A DNA stretch of 64,000 nt from Colwellia sp. (lineage in GTDB: Bacteria > Pseudomonadota > Gammaproteobacteria > Enterobacterales > Alteromonadaceae): NCBI GenBank assembly GCA_002733765.1, contig NVWU01000019.1, positions 29,690-93,689 of the forward strand, in the 5' to 3' direction. The number at the start of each line of letters is the position of its first letter. Position 1 is the first letter of the stretch. Made by a program: the position numbers and the translations under genes. Positions 36,682 to 46,468 of this stretch are shown here, piece by piece. The notes under the pieces were generated by a model, which saw nothing but the letters and a program-made list of their open reading frames with translations, was not told where the DNA came from and searched no databases.

Positions 36682-36711
36682 ATGCTGCTCTCTTGTTTCT
36701 TTGTAAATAGT

Positions 36712-37575
36712 TTAACTATAAATGGTATGACGACCGTTACGGGCAAAACCCACTAAGGTCATGCCCGTGTTTTTTGCTATGTTTATTGCCAACGCTGTTG
36801 GCGCCGAAACAGCGACCAACATACTAATACCGGCAACTTGTGCTTTGCTGATCATTTCATAGCTGGCCCGGCTAGAAATGAGTAAAAAACTGCTATGGTT
36901 AATAACAATGTTTGACAGACTGAGTGCACCAATAAGTTTGTCTAATGCGTTGTGCCGGCCAATATCTTCACGAATGAGTTTAATGTTACCATTTTCATCG
37001 TACCAAGCAGCGGCATGTACCGCACCCGTAATTTGTTGCAGTGGCTGATGCGCTTGTAAGTCAACCACTGCTTTTTGTATTGCCAAATTGGTTAACTCAC
37101 TTAATTCGCGGGGCGCTTGTTTGTTTTCCCCCCCATCAGTTATCGAGGTTTGTTGATTTTTCATTGCTTGTTGTAACGACTCAGCTCCACATAAACCACA
37201 ACCAGTTCGACCTGTCATATTACGCCGTTGTTGTTTTAACCGCCATATTGCTCGACTGGTTACTGTGATATTTATTTCAACCCCTAATGCTTGCTTAGTA
37301 GCACTAAGGTCAAGTATTTCACTGGCATCATCAACAATTTTCTCACTTAAACTAAAGCCGATTGCCAAGTCATAAAGATCATTGGGCGTACTCATCATTA
37401 CCACATGAGAAATACCGTTATATACTAAAGCAATAGCCGTTTCTTCAGCGATGTCTTCCATCGCTGTTGTTAGAGAGTTATTAGTACAGCGCAGTACCTG
37501 ACGCTGCTGTGCTGTAGGCTCATTGACGTCGGTATCTGCTACCATAATATTATGTCTTAGCAATTTGCCCCCCAT
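36712..37575 (-). CDS. fdhD: Formate dehydrogenase accessory sulfurtransferase
   Basis: The protein (up to 287 residues) has the FdhD/FdsC signature: the cysteine pair RTGCGLCGAESL near 123, and EDIGRHNALDKLIG near 205. FdhD moves sulfur from a desulfurase to the Mo-bisMGD cofactor, which FdsA requires. The longest start at 37575 overlaps fdsA by 26 bp. An alternative ATG at 37545, just beyond the fdsA stop, gives 277 residues; neither has a strong ribosome site. It is co-transcribed with the Fds structural genes. Confidence 0.93.
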   Translation of the reverse strand: MGGKLLRHNIMVADTDVNEPTAQQRQVLRCTNNSLTTAMEDIAEETAIALVYNGISHVVMMSTPNDLYDLAIGFSLSEKIVDDASEILDLSATKQALGVEINITVTSRAIWRLKQQRRNMTGRTGCGLCGAESLQQAMKNQQTSITDGGENKQAPRELSELTNLAIQKAVVDLQAHQPLQQITGAVHAAAWYDENGNIKLIREDIGRHNALDKLIGALSLSNIVINHSSFLLISSRASYEMISKAQVAGISMLVAVSAPTALAINIAKNTGMTLVGFARNGRHTIYS

Positions 37576-40450
37576 TTTTATTCTTTAAGTATTTTGCTTG
37601 GCGCTGACTGAACTGCGCGTATTCTGCTTGCCATTGCGACGGCTCATCAACTTTAGTTGCTTGCACCGCTGTGACCTTATATTCAGGACAGTTAGTTGCC
37701 CAGTCAGAATTGTCAGTGGTGACTACATTGGCACCACTTAAGGGGTGATGAAAAGTAGTATAAACAACACCGGGCTGAACGCGTTGGCTAATGAGTGCGC
37801 GTAATGCGGTAGTACCCGCACGGCTGGCAATGCCTACCCAGTCGCCATCATTGATACCACGATCTTCAGCGTCATTAGGGTGAATTTCTAAGACGTCTTC
37901 ATCGTGCCAAACTTGATTGGCAGTACGTCTGGTTTGTGCACCGACATTATATTGGCTTAAGATGCGACCTGTAGTTAATAACAACGGAAAATGCTTATTC
38001 GCTTTTTCAGGTGTTGCCACATACTCAGTAATCGCAAATTTGCCTTTTTCGCCAACAAAGTCTTCGGTGTGCATGATTGGTGTGCCAAGTGGAGACTTTT
38101 CATTACACGGCCATTGAATAGAACCAAGTTTATCTAAATTCTCATAACTAACACCACTAAATGTTGGTGTTAAGCGGGCAATTTCATCCATTATCTCACT
38201 TGGGTGTTCATAATTCATTTCATAGCCGAGTACTTTGGCAAGTGCAATTGTGACTTGCCAATCTTCCTTGCCTGCTAAGGCTGGCATCAATTTACGTACG
38301 CGAGAAATACGTCGTTCAGCATTGGTAAAGGTACCATTTTTTTCCATAAACGATGAGCCAGGCAAGAAGACATGGGCGTACTTTGCCGTCTCGTTAAGGA
38401 AGATATCTTGTACGATGATACATTTCATCGAACTTAAGGCTTTTTGTACATGCTGAGTATTTGGATCCGATTGAGCAATATCTTCACCCTGACAATACAA
38501 ACCTTTAAAATCGCCGTGTATTGCCGCTTCGAACATATTAGGAATACGTAAACCTGGCTCACAGTCTAATGAAACTTGCCATTCTTGTTCAAATAAATTG
38601 CGCGTACTTTCATCGCTAACATGACGGTATCCTGGGAGTTCGTGTGGAAACGAACCCATATCACAAGAACCTTGCACATTATTTTGGCCACGTAGTGGGT
38701 TAACACCAACACCTTCTCGGCCTATATTGCCGGTAACCATGGCTAAGTTAGCAATAGCCATGACGGATGAACTGCCTTGAGAATGTTCTGTAACACCTAA
38801 ACCGTAATAGATGGCACCGTTGTTTGCGCTAGCATATAGTCTGGCCGCTGCGCGTAATTCGGTTGCCTCGACACCGGTGATTTCCATGGTGTTTTCTGGT
38901 GAGTGGCGTTGGTCTTGAATGTGTTTATACCATTGCTGGAAGCTCGCATCATCACAACGACTGCTAATGAAATCTGCATCTTCCAAGCCTTCATCAATAA
39001 TGACATGGGCTAGGGCATTGATTAATGCCACGTTAGTGCCAGGGCGCAGTTTAAGATGATGTTGTGCTTTGGTATGTGGACTGTCGATAAGATCGATGCT
39101 GCGCGGATCGGCAACCACTAACTTAGCACCTTGGCGCAAACGACGTTTAAGTAATGAACCAAATACTGGGTGTGCGTCGGTAGGATTGGCGCCAATAATG
39201 AGCACCACATCGGCTTTCATCACTGATTCAAAAGTTTGTGTTCCTGCGGACTCATTTAGGGTAGCTTTTAGGCCATAACCTGTTGGCGAATGACAAACTC
39301 TGGCACAGGTATCAACATTATTATTTTGAAAAACAGCACGTACCAATTTCTGTACTAAATAGGTTTCTTCATTGGTACAGCGAGATGACGTTATCGCGCC
39401 GATACTATTGCGACCATGTTCTTCTTGAATATCGGTTAAGCGCTTAGCGGCAAAGGCTAATGCCTCTTCCCAGCTCACTTCACGCCAATCTTGTTCGATA
39501 TTATCGCGGATCATCGGGCTGGTTATTCTGTCCTTATGAGTGGCGTAGCCAAAAGCAAATCGGCCTTTGACACAAGAATGTCCTTGGTTCGCTTTGCCAT
39601 TTTTATCTGGCACCATTCTCAGTACTTTATCACCTTGCATGTCGGCGCGGAATGAGCAGCCTACACCGCAATAGGCGCAGGTAGTAATGATGCTATGATC
39701 TGGCTGACCATTATCAATCACTGACTTTTCGGTAAGTGTCGCTGTTGGGCAGGCTTGTACACAGGCACCACATGAAACACAGTCAGATTCTAGAAAATTA
39801 TTATCTTGACCGGTACTTATACGCGAATCAAAACCTCTACCTTCAACCGTTAAGGCAAAGGTACCTTGTACTTCTTCACATGCTCTGACACAACGAGAAC
39901 AGGAAATACATTTAGAATCGTCAAAGCTGAAATAAGGGTTTGATGAATCAGTGGCTCCGTCGAGATGATTTTTACCTTCAAAACCATAACGTACTTCACG
40001 TAAACCAACGGCACCTGCCATATCCTGCAGCTCACAATCGCCATTGGCTGGACAAGTAAGACAATCTAACGGATGGTCTGAAATGTAAAGTTCCATTACA
40101 TTACGGCGCAATTTAGCTATTTTAGTATTTTGCGTTTGTACCTTCATACCCTCTTTTACGGGGGTAGTACAAGACGCTGGCATACCGCGCATGCCTTCGA
40201 TTTCTACCGCACACAAACGACATGAACCAAAGGCTTCTAAATTATCACTGGCACATAATTTGGGAATATTAATATCGGCAATAGCGGCGGCTCGTAATAC
40301 TGAGGTTCCCTCTGGTACGATAATATCAACACCATCAATTTGTACGCTAACTTGTACCGTAGATTTAGATGGCGGTGTGCCTAAGTCTTTACTAAGATCG
40401 GCTGGTTGGTTGGCAGCAGGCTCTGTTTTGGGATCATAATAACTTATCAT
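37550..40450 (-). CDS. fdsA: NAD-dependent formate dehydrogenase alpha (Mo) subunit
   Basis: The 966-residue chain has the full Fds alpha set. It has an N-terminal [2Fe-2S] domain (CRLCAVEIEGMRGMPASC near 73-90) and a NuoG-like His/Cys cluster motif (CLTCPANGDCELQDM near 130). Two [4Fe-4S] ferredoxin motifs (CISCSRCVRAC near 180 and CVSCGACVQAC) follow, then the proximal cluster CAYCGVGCSF. The molybdopterin catalytic domain has CHSPTGYGLK, where the first cysteine ligates molybdenum, so this is a cysteine and not a selenocysteine enzyme. It oxidises formate to CO2, with electrons going to FdsB. It abuts fdsB with one base between the genes. Confidence 0.96.
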   Translation of the reverse strand: MISYYDPKTEPAANQPADLSKDLGTPPSKSTVQVSVQIDGVDIIVPEGTSVLRAAAIADINIPKLCASDNLEAFGSCRLCAVEIEGMRGMPASCTTPVKEGMKVQTQNTKIAKLRRNVMELYISDHPLDCLTCPANGDCELQDMAGAVGLREVRYGFEGKNHLDGATDSSNPYFSFDDSKCISCSRCVRACEEVQGTFALTVEGRGFDSRISTGQDNNFLESDCVSCGACVQACPTATLTEKSVIDNGQPDHSIITTCAYCGVGCSFRADMQGDKVLRMVPDKNGKANQGHSCVKGRFAFGYATHKDRITSPMIRDNIEQDWREVSWEEALAFAAKRLTDIQEEHGRNSIGAITSSRCTNEETYLVQKLVRAVFQNNNVDTCARVCHSPTGYGLKATLNESAGTQTFESVMKADVVLIIGANPTDAHPVFGSLLKRRLRQGAKLVVADPRSIDLIDSPHTKAQHHLKLRPGTNVALINALAHVIIDEGLEDADFISSRCDDASFQQWYKHIQDQRHSPENTMEITGVEATELRAAARLYASANNGAIYYGLGVTEHSQGSSSVMAIANLAMVTGNIGREGVGVNPLRGQNNVQGSCDMGSFPHELPGYRHVSDESTRNLFEQEWQVSLDCEPGLRIPNMFEAAIHGDFKGLYCQGEDIAQSDPNTQHVQKALSSMKCIIVQDIFLNETAKYAHVFLPGSSFMEKNGTFTNAERRISRVRKLMPALAGKEDWQVTIALAKVLGYEMNYEHPSEIMDEIARLTPTFSGVSYENLDKLGSIQWPCNEKSPLGTPIMHTEDFVGEKGKFAITEYVATPEKANKHFPLLLTTGRILSQYNVGAQTRRTANQVWHDEDVLEIHPNDAEDRGINDGDWVGIASRAGTTALRALISQRVQPGVVYTTFHHPLSGANVVTTDNSDWATNCPEYKVTAVQATKVDEPSQWQAEYAQFSQRQAKYLKNKNGGQIAKT

Positions 40451-40451
40451 T

Positions 40452-42065
40452 TTATTGAGCCTTTTCGGTTAACGGTTGTGGCAAGAAATCATCGGGGAAA
40501 TATTTGAGTGCACTGCGCACAGGGAATGGCGTCATGCCACCCATGGCACACAAAGAACCGAATTCCATGGTGTCACATAGATCATGTAATAAATTAACGC
40601 TGTCTTGTCGTTGTTTTTCGTCACTTTCGTTACTGATAATTTTATCAATAACTTCAACGCCACGTACGGCGCCAATACGACATGGTGTACATTTACCACA
40701 CGATTCTACTTCACAAAACTCCATGGCAAAACGAGCCTGTGCGGCCATATCGACGGTGTCATCAAAAACAACAATACCGCCGTGGCCTAATACAGCACCA
40801 ATGCTGGCAAATTCTTCATAATCAAGCGCGGTATCCCATTGGTCTGCGGGTAAGTAAGCACCTAACGGCCCACCAACTTGTACACTGCGCATGGCCCGTT
40901 TACTTTTACAGCCATTGCCATATTGCTGCAGTAATTCATTTAGCGATATACCAAAAGCCAACTCAACTAAGCCACCTTGAGCAATGTTGCCCGCTAATTG
41001 TATGGGTAAGGTACCACGAGAACGGCCCATGCCGAAATCACGATAACTGGCGCCGCCATGGCTTAAAATATAAGGTACAGAAGCGAGCGATATAACGTTA
41101 TTTACCACCGTTGGTTGACCAAATAAGCCTTCAATAGCAGGTAGTGGTGGTTTAGCACGAACTAAGCCACGCTTGCCTTCAAGGCTTTCTAATAATGATG
41201 TTTCTTCGCCACAAATATAAGCACCAGCGCCCAAACGTACTTCTAAATGAAAGCTGTGCTCAGTACCACAAATATTATTGCCTAGATAACCGGCGGCTTT
41301 TGCATTGCTAATTGCTTTATTTAATATGTCATGGGCCTGCGGGTATTCACTGCGTAAATAGATATAACCTTGGTCTGCTCCTACGCTAAGGCCTGCGATT
41401 ATCATGCCTTCAACCAGCACTAAAGGATCGCCTTCCATTAACATACGATCGGCAAAAGTACCTGAATCACCTTCATCGGCATTACAGACAATATATTTCT
41501 GCTGCTCTGGTTCATTCAATACGGTTTGCCATTTTATTCCGGTAGGAAAGGCAGCACCGCCACGACCTCTTAGACCAGACTCTTTTACTTCATCAACTAA
41601 CTGTTGGGCGGTTTTGGCGAAGGCATTGCTTAAGCCAACAAATCCGCCATGGTTAATGTAATCATCAATATCAATTGGATCGATAATGCCGACTCGGGCA
41701 AACGTTAACCGTTGTTGAGATTTAAACCAGGGTAATTCTTCGGTCAAACCTAGGCATAATGGATGCTTAACCGCATCATCAAAACATTGCAGGTTAATGA
41801 TGTCATTTATATCTTCCGGTTTTACCGGACCATAAGCGACACGACCCTTTGGCGTGTTAATTTCTAATAAAGGTTCTAACCAGAACATGCCGCGCGAGCC
41901 ATTTCTTACTAATGTTGCTGCTAATTCTGGCTGCGAGTTAAGTATATTTTTAACCTGTATTGCTACCTTATCACTACCGCGGGAGCGGGCGGTAGTATCT
42001 AAAGAAACGAAAATTTTTCGTGACGCTAATGGCATTGAGCTGTTATCGGAAGGTGAGTGATTCAT
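40452..42065 (-). CDS. fdsB: NAD-dependent formate dehydrogenase beta (diaphorase) subunit
   Basis: The 537-residue protein has an N-terminal thioredoxin-like region, then the NuoF-type FMN/NADH fold (SGLRGRGGAAFPTGIKW near 165 and LGAGAYICGEETSLLESLEG near 268). The C-terminal [4Fe-4S] motif is ESCGKCTPCRIGAVRG near 455. It carries electrons from FdsA to NAD. It overlaps fdsG by 4 bp (ATGA). In this cluster it would capture formate energy from the betaine methyl groups as NADH. Confidence 0.95.
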   Translation of the reverse strand: MNHSPSDNSSMPLASRKIFVSLDTTARSRGSDKVAIQVKNILNSQPELAATLVRNGSRGMFWLEPLLEINTPKGRVAYGPVKPEDINDIINLQCFDDAVKHPLCLGLTEELPWFKSQQRLTFARVGIIDPIDIDDYINHGGFVGLSNAFAKTAQQLVDEVKESGLRGRGGAAFPTGIKWQTVLNEPEQQKYIVCNADEGDSGTFADRMLMEGDPLVLVEGMIIAGLSVGADQGYIYLRSEYPQAHDILNKAISNAKAAGYLGNNICGTEHSFHLEVRLGAGAYICGEETSLLESLEGKRGLVRAKPPLPAIEGLFGQPTVVNNVISLASVPYILSHGGASYRDFGMGRSRGTLPIQLAGNIAQGGLVELAFGISLNELLQQYGNGCKSKRAMRSVQVGGPLGAYLPADQWDTALDYEEFASIGAVLGHGGIVVFDDTVDMAAQARFAMEFCEVESCGKCTPCRIGAVRGVEVIDKIISNESDEKQRQDSVNLLHDLCDTMEFGSLCAMGGMTPFPVRSALKYFPDDFLPQPLTEKAQ

Positions 42066-42553
42066 GTTAACTCCAACGAATAAGTATTTAACGATGCAAG
42101 AATTTGTTCAAATTTTTGTTGATCCAATTCGCCATGAATATCATTACCAATTCGAATTGCTGGTGAGCATGCACAATTGCCCAAACAATAAACGGGCTCT
42201 AAGGTATATTGCCTATCTTTGCTGGTTTGATGATAATCAATTGATAAACTTTGTTTGATATTTTCCTCTAACGCGCGTGAACCCATGGCTTGGCATGACT
42301 CTCCACGGCAGATTTCAATAACATGAGTTCCGGGTTCTTTGGTGCGAAAATGATGATAAAAGCTAATCACACCATGAACTTCGGCTTTAGATACATTTAA
42401 TGCTTTGGCGATTAAAGGTAGAGCATTGGACGGAATAAAAGATAAGTCATTTTGAATGGCATGTAATATTGGTAACATCGCTCCGGGTAATGTTTGGTTT
42501 TGCTCGATAATAGTCGCGATCTGTTGCAGGCCTTGCTCGTTGGTAGCAGTCAT
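42062..42553 (-). CDS. fdsG: NAD-dependent formate dehydrogenase gamma subunit
   Basis: The 163-residue NuoE-like protein has the [2Fe-2S] cysteines in EICRGESCQAMG near 83 and VYCLGNCACSPA near 122. It bridges FdsB to FdsA. It is the first gene of the leftward fds operon, with the divergent gbdR gene 464 bp away and an FNR-type box in between. Ribosome site GAGGAT precedes the ATG at 42553. Confidence 0.93.
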   Translation of the reverse strand: MTATNEQGLQQIATIIEQNQTLPGAMLPILHAIQNDLSFIPSNALPLIAKALNVSKAEVHGVISFYHHFRTKEPGTHVIEICRGESCQAMGSRALEENIKQSLSIDYHQTSKDRQYTLEPVYCLGNCACSPAIRIGNDIHGELDQQKFEQILASLNTYSLELT

Positions 42554-43016
42554 AATAATCCTCTGGGCATTTTACATTAATACCATTATCAAATAAGTGA
42601 TTATAATTAATATAGCCGATTAAGACATCTTCATAGCTAATTGAGACATTCGTCTGTTGCTATCATCACTGTAAAATTAACGAAGTAATTAAATAAAAAT
42701 CAAATGTTTATCAATAAATGTCGTTAATAGGTATGTATTGTGTCGTAATTTGGATTATTTTAATGTGCGGTGAATCTATTGTATGACGAGATTGAACGTT
42801 GAGCTTTTAGTTTTGAACTTTTATTGATTTTGCTCACTTGTTGTTATTAATTAAACTCTGCTTTTTTGATTTAAATCAAATTTAAGACGATAATAATAAC
42901 AGGTGATAAATTTAATCAGTTAAATTTTAAAGCAAGAAAAAATGTTATTGGGGAATTAGCATTCTAGTTTAATCAAAATTGCCATCATAATTATAATTAG
43001 AGTAGGAATAAATCAC
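42554..43016. other. Divergent fdsG/gbdR promoter region
   Basis: An A+T-rich 463-bp spacer without genes. It contains a perfect FNR-type palindrome at 42866-42879. A tract near 42580-42610 (ATACCATTATCAAATAAGTGAT) resembles repeat sequences seen in Alteromonadales but has no second copy here. Confidence 0.55.
42866..42879. promoter_or_regulatory. FNR/Anr-type box between fdsG and gbdR
   Basis: TTGATTTAAATCAA is a complete palindrome, 138 bp before gbdR and 313 bp before fdsG. The same core, down to the N4 sequence, lies upstream of betI at 56445-56458. Confidence 0.6.
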
Positions 43017-44072
43017 ATGCCATTAGCATCATCAAATAACAGTCATGCACAGATAAAATGTAAGCACGTTGGTTTTTTATTACAACCCAACTTTACCATG
43101 TTAGCGCTGTCATCGACCATTGAGCCAATGCGAATGGCCAATCAATTGTCTGGAGAAAACCTATATCGCTGGACCATTCTTAGTGAAGATGGCCGCGTTG
43201 TGACTGCCAGTGATGGGCTAAAGGTTGAGGTTGATTCTGGCATTAATAATTATGTTGAATTTGATACCGTATTGGTTTGTGGTGGTGTTGATATAAAGGG
43301 TACAGTGACGCGAAAAGTGCTTAGCTGGTTAACTCATTTATCTCGCTGTAATATTGTTTTAGGTGGCATTTGCACGGGTAGTTATTTATTAGCAAAAGCC
43401 GGTTTGTTAGATAATTATCAAAGTACCATTCATTGGGAGTTATTGGCGAGTTGTCAGGAAGAGTTCCCATTAGTACAGAGTTCCAATCAACTATTTGTTT
43501 TTGATCGCAATCGCATGACTTGCTCAGGAGGCACTGCGCCAATTGACATGATGTTGCAAGTGATTTCTAAAGAGTATGGCAAAGCATTGGCAACAGCTAT
43601 TTCTGATATGTTTTCTCATGAACATATTCGCGATGAAAACGATCAGCAACGCATACCATTACAACATATTGTTGGTGCCACTCAGTCAAAATTACAGGAT
43701 GTAGTGGCGTTAATGGAAGCAAACATTGAAGAAACATTAAGCCTCGATGAATTAGCTAGCTATGTTGATTTATCTCGACGTCAGTTAGAGCGACTGTTTC
43801 AAAAATATCTTGACTGTTCGCCGCATCGTTATTATTTACAGCTACGGTTAGGAAAAGCTCGTCAGCTATTAAAGCAAACCAATATGTCTATTATTGAAAT
43901 CGCTATAGCCTGTGGCTTTGTCTCTACGCCACATTTTAGCAAATGTTATCGTAATTCATTTAGTATTCCGCCCCGAGATGAGCGCAATGTTTTAACTAAA
44001 AATAAGCAATTTGCTGCCAGTAAAGAATCCAGCCTAGGCTCGGTCAAGATTCATCATCATCGTCATCATTAG
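43017..44072 (+). CDS. gbdR: AraC/GATase-type activator of glycine betaine catabolism
   Basis: The 351-residue protein joins a DJ-1/PfpI-like N-terminal sensor domain (GFLLQPNFTMLALSSTIEPMR near 19-39 and LGGICTGSYLLAKAGLLD near 115-132) to a C-terminal AraC DNA-binding domain. The two helix-turn-helix units lie near 238-285 (LASYVDLSRRQLERLFQKYL and the Q-L-R-L-GKARQLL segment) and 290-325. This is the GbdR architecture: it senses betaine or dimethylglycine and activates gbc, dgc and sox genes. The last residues (KIHHHRHH) form an unusual natural histidine-rich tail. It is divergent from the fds operon. Confidence 0.9.
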   Translation: MPLASSNNSHAQIKCKHVGFLLQPNFTMLALSSTIEPMRMANQLSGENLYRWTILSEDGRVVTASDGLKVEVDSGINNYVEFDTVLVCGGVDIKGTVTRKVLSWLTHLSRCNIVLGGICTGSYLLAKAGLLDNYQSTIHWELLASCQEEFPLVQSSNQLFVFDRNRMTCSGGTAPIDMMLQVISKEYGKALATAISDMFSHEHIRDENDQQRIPLQHIVGATQSKLQDVVALMEANIEETLSLDELASYVDLSRRQLERLFQKYLDCSPHRYYLQLRLGKARQLLKQTNMSIIEIAIACGFVSTPHFSKCYRNSFSIPPRDERNVLTKNKQFAASKESSLGSVKIHHHRHH

Positions 44073-44145
44073 CTGACAATACACAGCAAAATACTGTTAC
44101 TATTGAAGTTAAACTGTAGACCTTACTTTATGCAGACTTGACGAT

Positions 44146-46038
44146 ATGAAATTATCATCCTTCTTAAATTCTGAAAACTCGGAAAAAAACCATCTTCAAA
44201 TTCAACAGAGTGGCCAACGCCGTATCGATCGCATGGCGCAATCGGGCGTTGGTAAATCTTCATTATGGAGTCTCGCCGAAGTCGGCTGGACGGCGGGTCC
44301 AGTAACCTTCCTAGCGGCTCAAGGTGGATATTACCTAGGGTTTGGTACTTGGTTGCCGAATGAAAACTTGATCTTTTTTGTCGGTTACACCGTCTTAATG
44401 GGATTGATTGCCGTCTTGGTAAAGTTCATCTATAAAGCAACAAAGGGGCAAGTACTTGAAGATGCCAAAGAGCAGTTGTTGCTGGTTATTGGCAGCTTGC
44501 CTGATTTTATTCTTTCGGTCAGAGATCTCACCCTAAGTCGTATGGAGCCTGAGTCTAGGCGTTATGAATCGGCGCGAATATTGTTGCAAAAATCAGATCT
44601 TGGTCCGCAATGGTTAACGCTGGCGGTAAATAGCATTATTGATTCACCCGTAATTGCTCAGGCGGTGGCTAATATTGAAATTTATTGGCGTGCGGGTATG
44701 TATAGTCGTATCCACGATATTAACCAAGAACTTTCTACTGAAATTTTGGCGGCGCTGGCAAGCTTAGAGCAAGATCGTCCACGCTTGGCTCGGCTGTTAG
44801 AACAACGCCTACAAGGTAACAAAAACACTCTGCGTAGCGGTGTAGAGCGAGAGCCGTTTTTTATTGAACGTATATTTTCGGCGATTGAAGAAGATAATGA
44901 AGAAATCATGGGCTTAAGTGATGTCGAAGAAGTCTTAACCTTAACCTTTGAATTGTTGTCTGGACGACGTATTCCAATGTTAGTGGTCAACTGTGTTGGT
45001 TCATCGCAATTGACTATTGCCACTGAAAAATTGGAAAAAAAACGCTCTAAATATCGAATATCTAGAGCACGTGGTTATAGTCAGCTATTGGCTTTGGCTA
45101 ACTTTTTAAGTGACAGTAATTTACTCGATTATTCAACCGTGGCTGAGCGTTTACCAAGCAGCGATTTATTACAAATTTGTCTAGAAACCTTAGATAGGCT
45201 TTGCCAGAATATTTGCTACGATATCGAGTGCGTACAAAAGCGTGAAAACGTTGATATGCGTGCGTTAAAGCTCAATCATAGCGTGTTGATTAAGGCCATA
45301 GGGCTATATCAGCAAGCCTATCAAAGTAGTGCTATGGTGATTAGTGAACATGCAAGTTTCTTAAAAGATATTAATAGCTGGCAGCGAATTAATCTAAAAT
45401 ATGCAGATGCTAACACTAAGGTATCGGTGACCGGTAAGCAGGGTTTACATATTATCGAGCGGCAAATACAATTAACTGATGCGGATAAAATTACGGTTGT
45501 TAAAAAAATAGCCCACCACTTTAATAGCCAAAGCATATTGTCAAAAGGCTTAAAAAATCGCACTCAACAAAGTAATTGGCAGGTAAGTAATCAACATGTA
45601 CGAGCCGCTAAACAGTTGGCAATAGACTTGGCATTGGCCTTAAATCCCTGTGTTTTTATTAGTTTACCTGAAGTGCAGCGCGCTATATATTCCTCTAATG
45701 CCGTTGATTTAGGTAGCTTCGAACCTGGTTTGAGTACCACCACCAAAGTTGGCTGGGGCGAATCAGTAGCCAAAGAAGTGCAAAAAGATATGGTTAAAGC
45801 ATCTGAGCAGATAGCACAAGCAATACATCGTTACTATGGCATTTGCTTAGGGGACAAAGAACTCGATTTTATGCATCAAACCTACGGTATGAATAAGCAA
45901 GGTGTTATTGACTATTATCGCGAAAATGAACAAGGTGAACAATCGAGTAATGTTTTTGAGCCACGCTCGCCATTGATGATCCCCGAGGTTAAGTTTGCTT
46001 GGCGTAAAACGTTAGCATTGTATCGAAAACATTTATAA
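44146..46038 (+). CDS. Large uncharacterised membrane-anchored protein
   Basis: I do not recognise this 630-residue protein. Residues 45-105 hold two hydrophobic helices (GPVTFLAAQGGYYLGF and LIFFVGYTVLMGLIAVLVKFI). The remaining 500 residues are soluble, mostly helical and rich in charged residues. There is no catalytic or binding motif I can name. The protein follows gbdR by 73 bp on the same strand and precedes the dgc genes, so it is embedded in the betaine regulon. A role as signalling or assembly factor is only a guess. It starts at ATG 44146 with a weak ribosome site, and the frame is long and clean, so it is a real gene. Confidence 0.85.
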   Translation: MKLSSFLNSENSEKNHLQIQQSGQRRIDRMAQSGVGKSSLWSLAEVGWTAGPVTFLAAQGGYYLGFGTWLPNENLIFFVGYTVLMGLIAVLVKFIYKATKGQVLEDAKEQLLLVIGSLPDFILSVRDLTLSRMEPESRRYESARILLQKSDLGPQWLTLAVNSIIDSPVIAQAVANIEIYWRAGMYSRIHDINQELSTEILAALASLEQDRPRLARLLEQRLQGNKNTLRSGVEREPFFIERIFSAIEEDNEEIMGLSDVEEVLTLTFELLSGRRIPMLVVNCVGSSQLTIATEKLEKKRSKYRISRARGYSQLLALANFLSDSNLLDYSTVAERLPSSDLLQICLETLDRLCQNICYDIECVQKRENVDMRALKLNHSVLIKAIGLYQQAYQSSAMVISEHASFLKDINSWQRINLKYADANTKVSVTGKQGLHIIERQIQLTDADKITVVKKIAHHFNSQSILSKGLKNRTQQSNWQVSNQHVRAAKQLAIDLALALNPCVFISLPEVQRAIYSSNAVDLGSFEPGLSTTTKVGWGESVAKEVQKDMVKASEQIAQAIHRYYGICLGDKELDFMHQTYGMNKQGVIDYYRENEQGEQSSNVFEPRSPLMIPEVKFAWRKTLALYRKHL

Positions 46039-46468
46039 TTGAGACTCTAAAAATCCTGACGCCAAAAGATCGTTAAACTGAGCTTGGGTATATCCTCGTG
46101 ATTGATAGAATGCTATAGGGGTAATCGTTGTTTATTAATAATGTCGGCAGTACAGGATGTACTTTTTGCAAATAATGAAAGAATTATTATCCTGAGCATA
46201 TTATCTTAAATACCCATTACTTTATCACCGTACCTTACATTGAGATAGTTCAAGCGCTTTCAAGCATTCAGCTTGATTGGTATAAATGTTTTCTGAGCTT
46301 AGCCCAAATTTAACTTAGCTATCCAATTAGCGACATCTACGCCGTTTTTAGTAAGGTAGGTGTCGCATTCTCCCAAACCAAGCTATTTGCCTTTGTTAGA
46401 CTGACTTTAGTTTAAATTTGCCTGTGATTGATCAGTATAGATCTCACAGCATAGATGAGGTTAATTTA
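46039..46468. other. Intergenic region upstream of the dipeptidase-dgc operon
   Basis: About 430 bp without a gene. It should contain the promoter of the dgc operon, and no FNR-type box is present. A short inverted segment around 46150-46200 is visible but has no T-tract. Nothing else was recognised. Confidence 0.45.
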
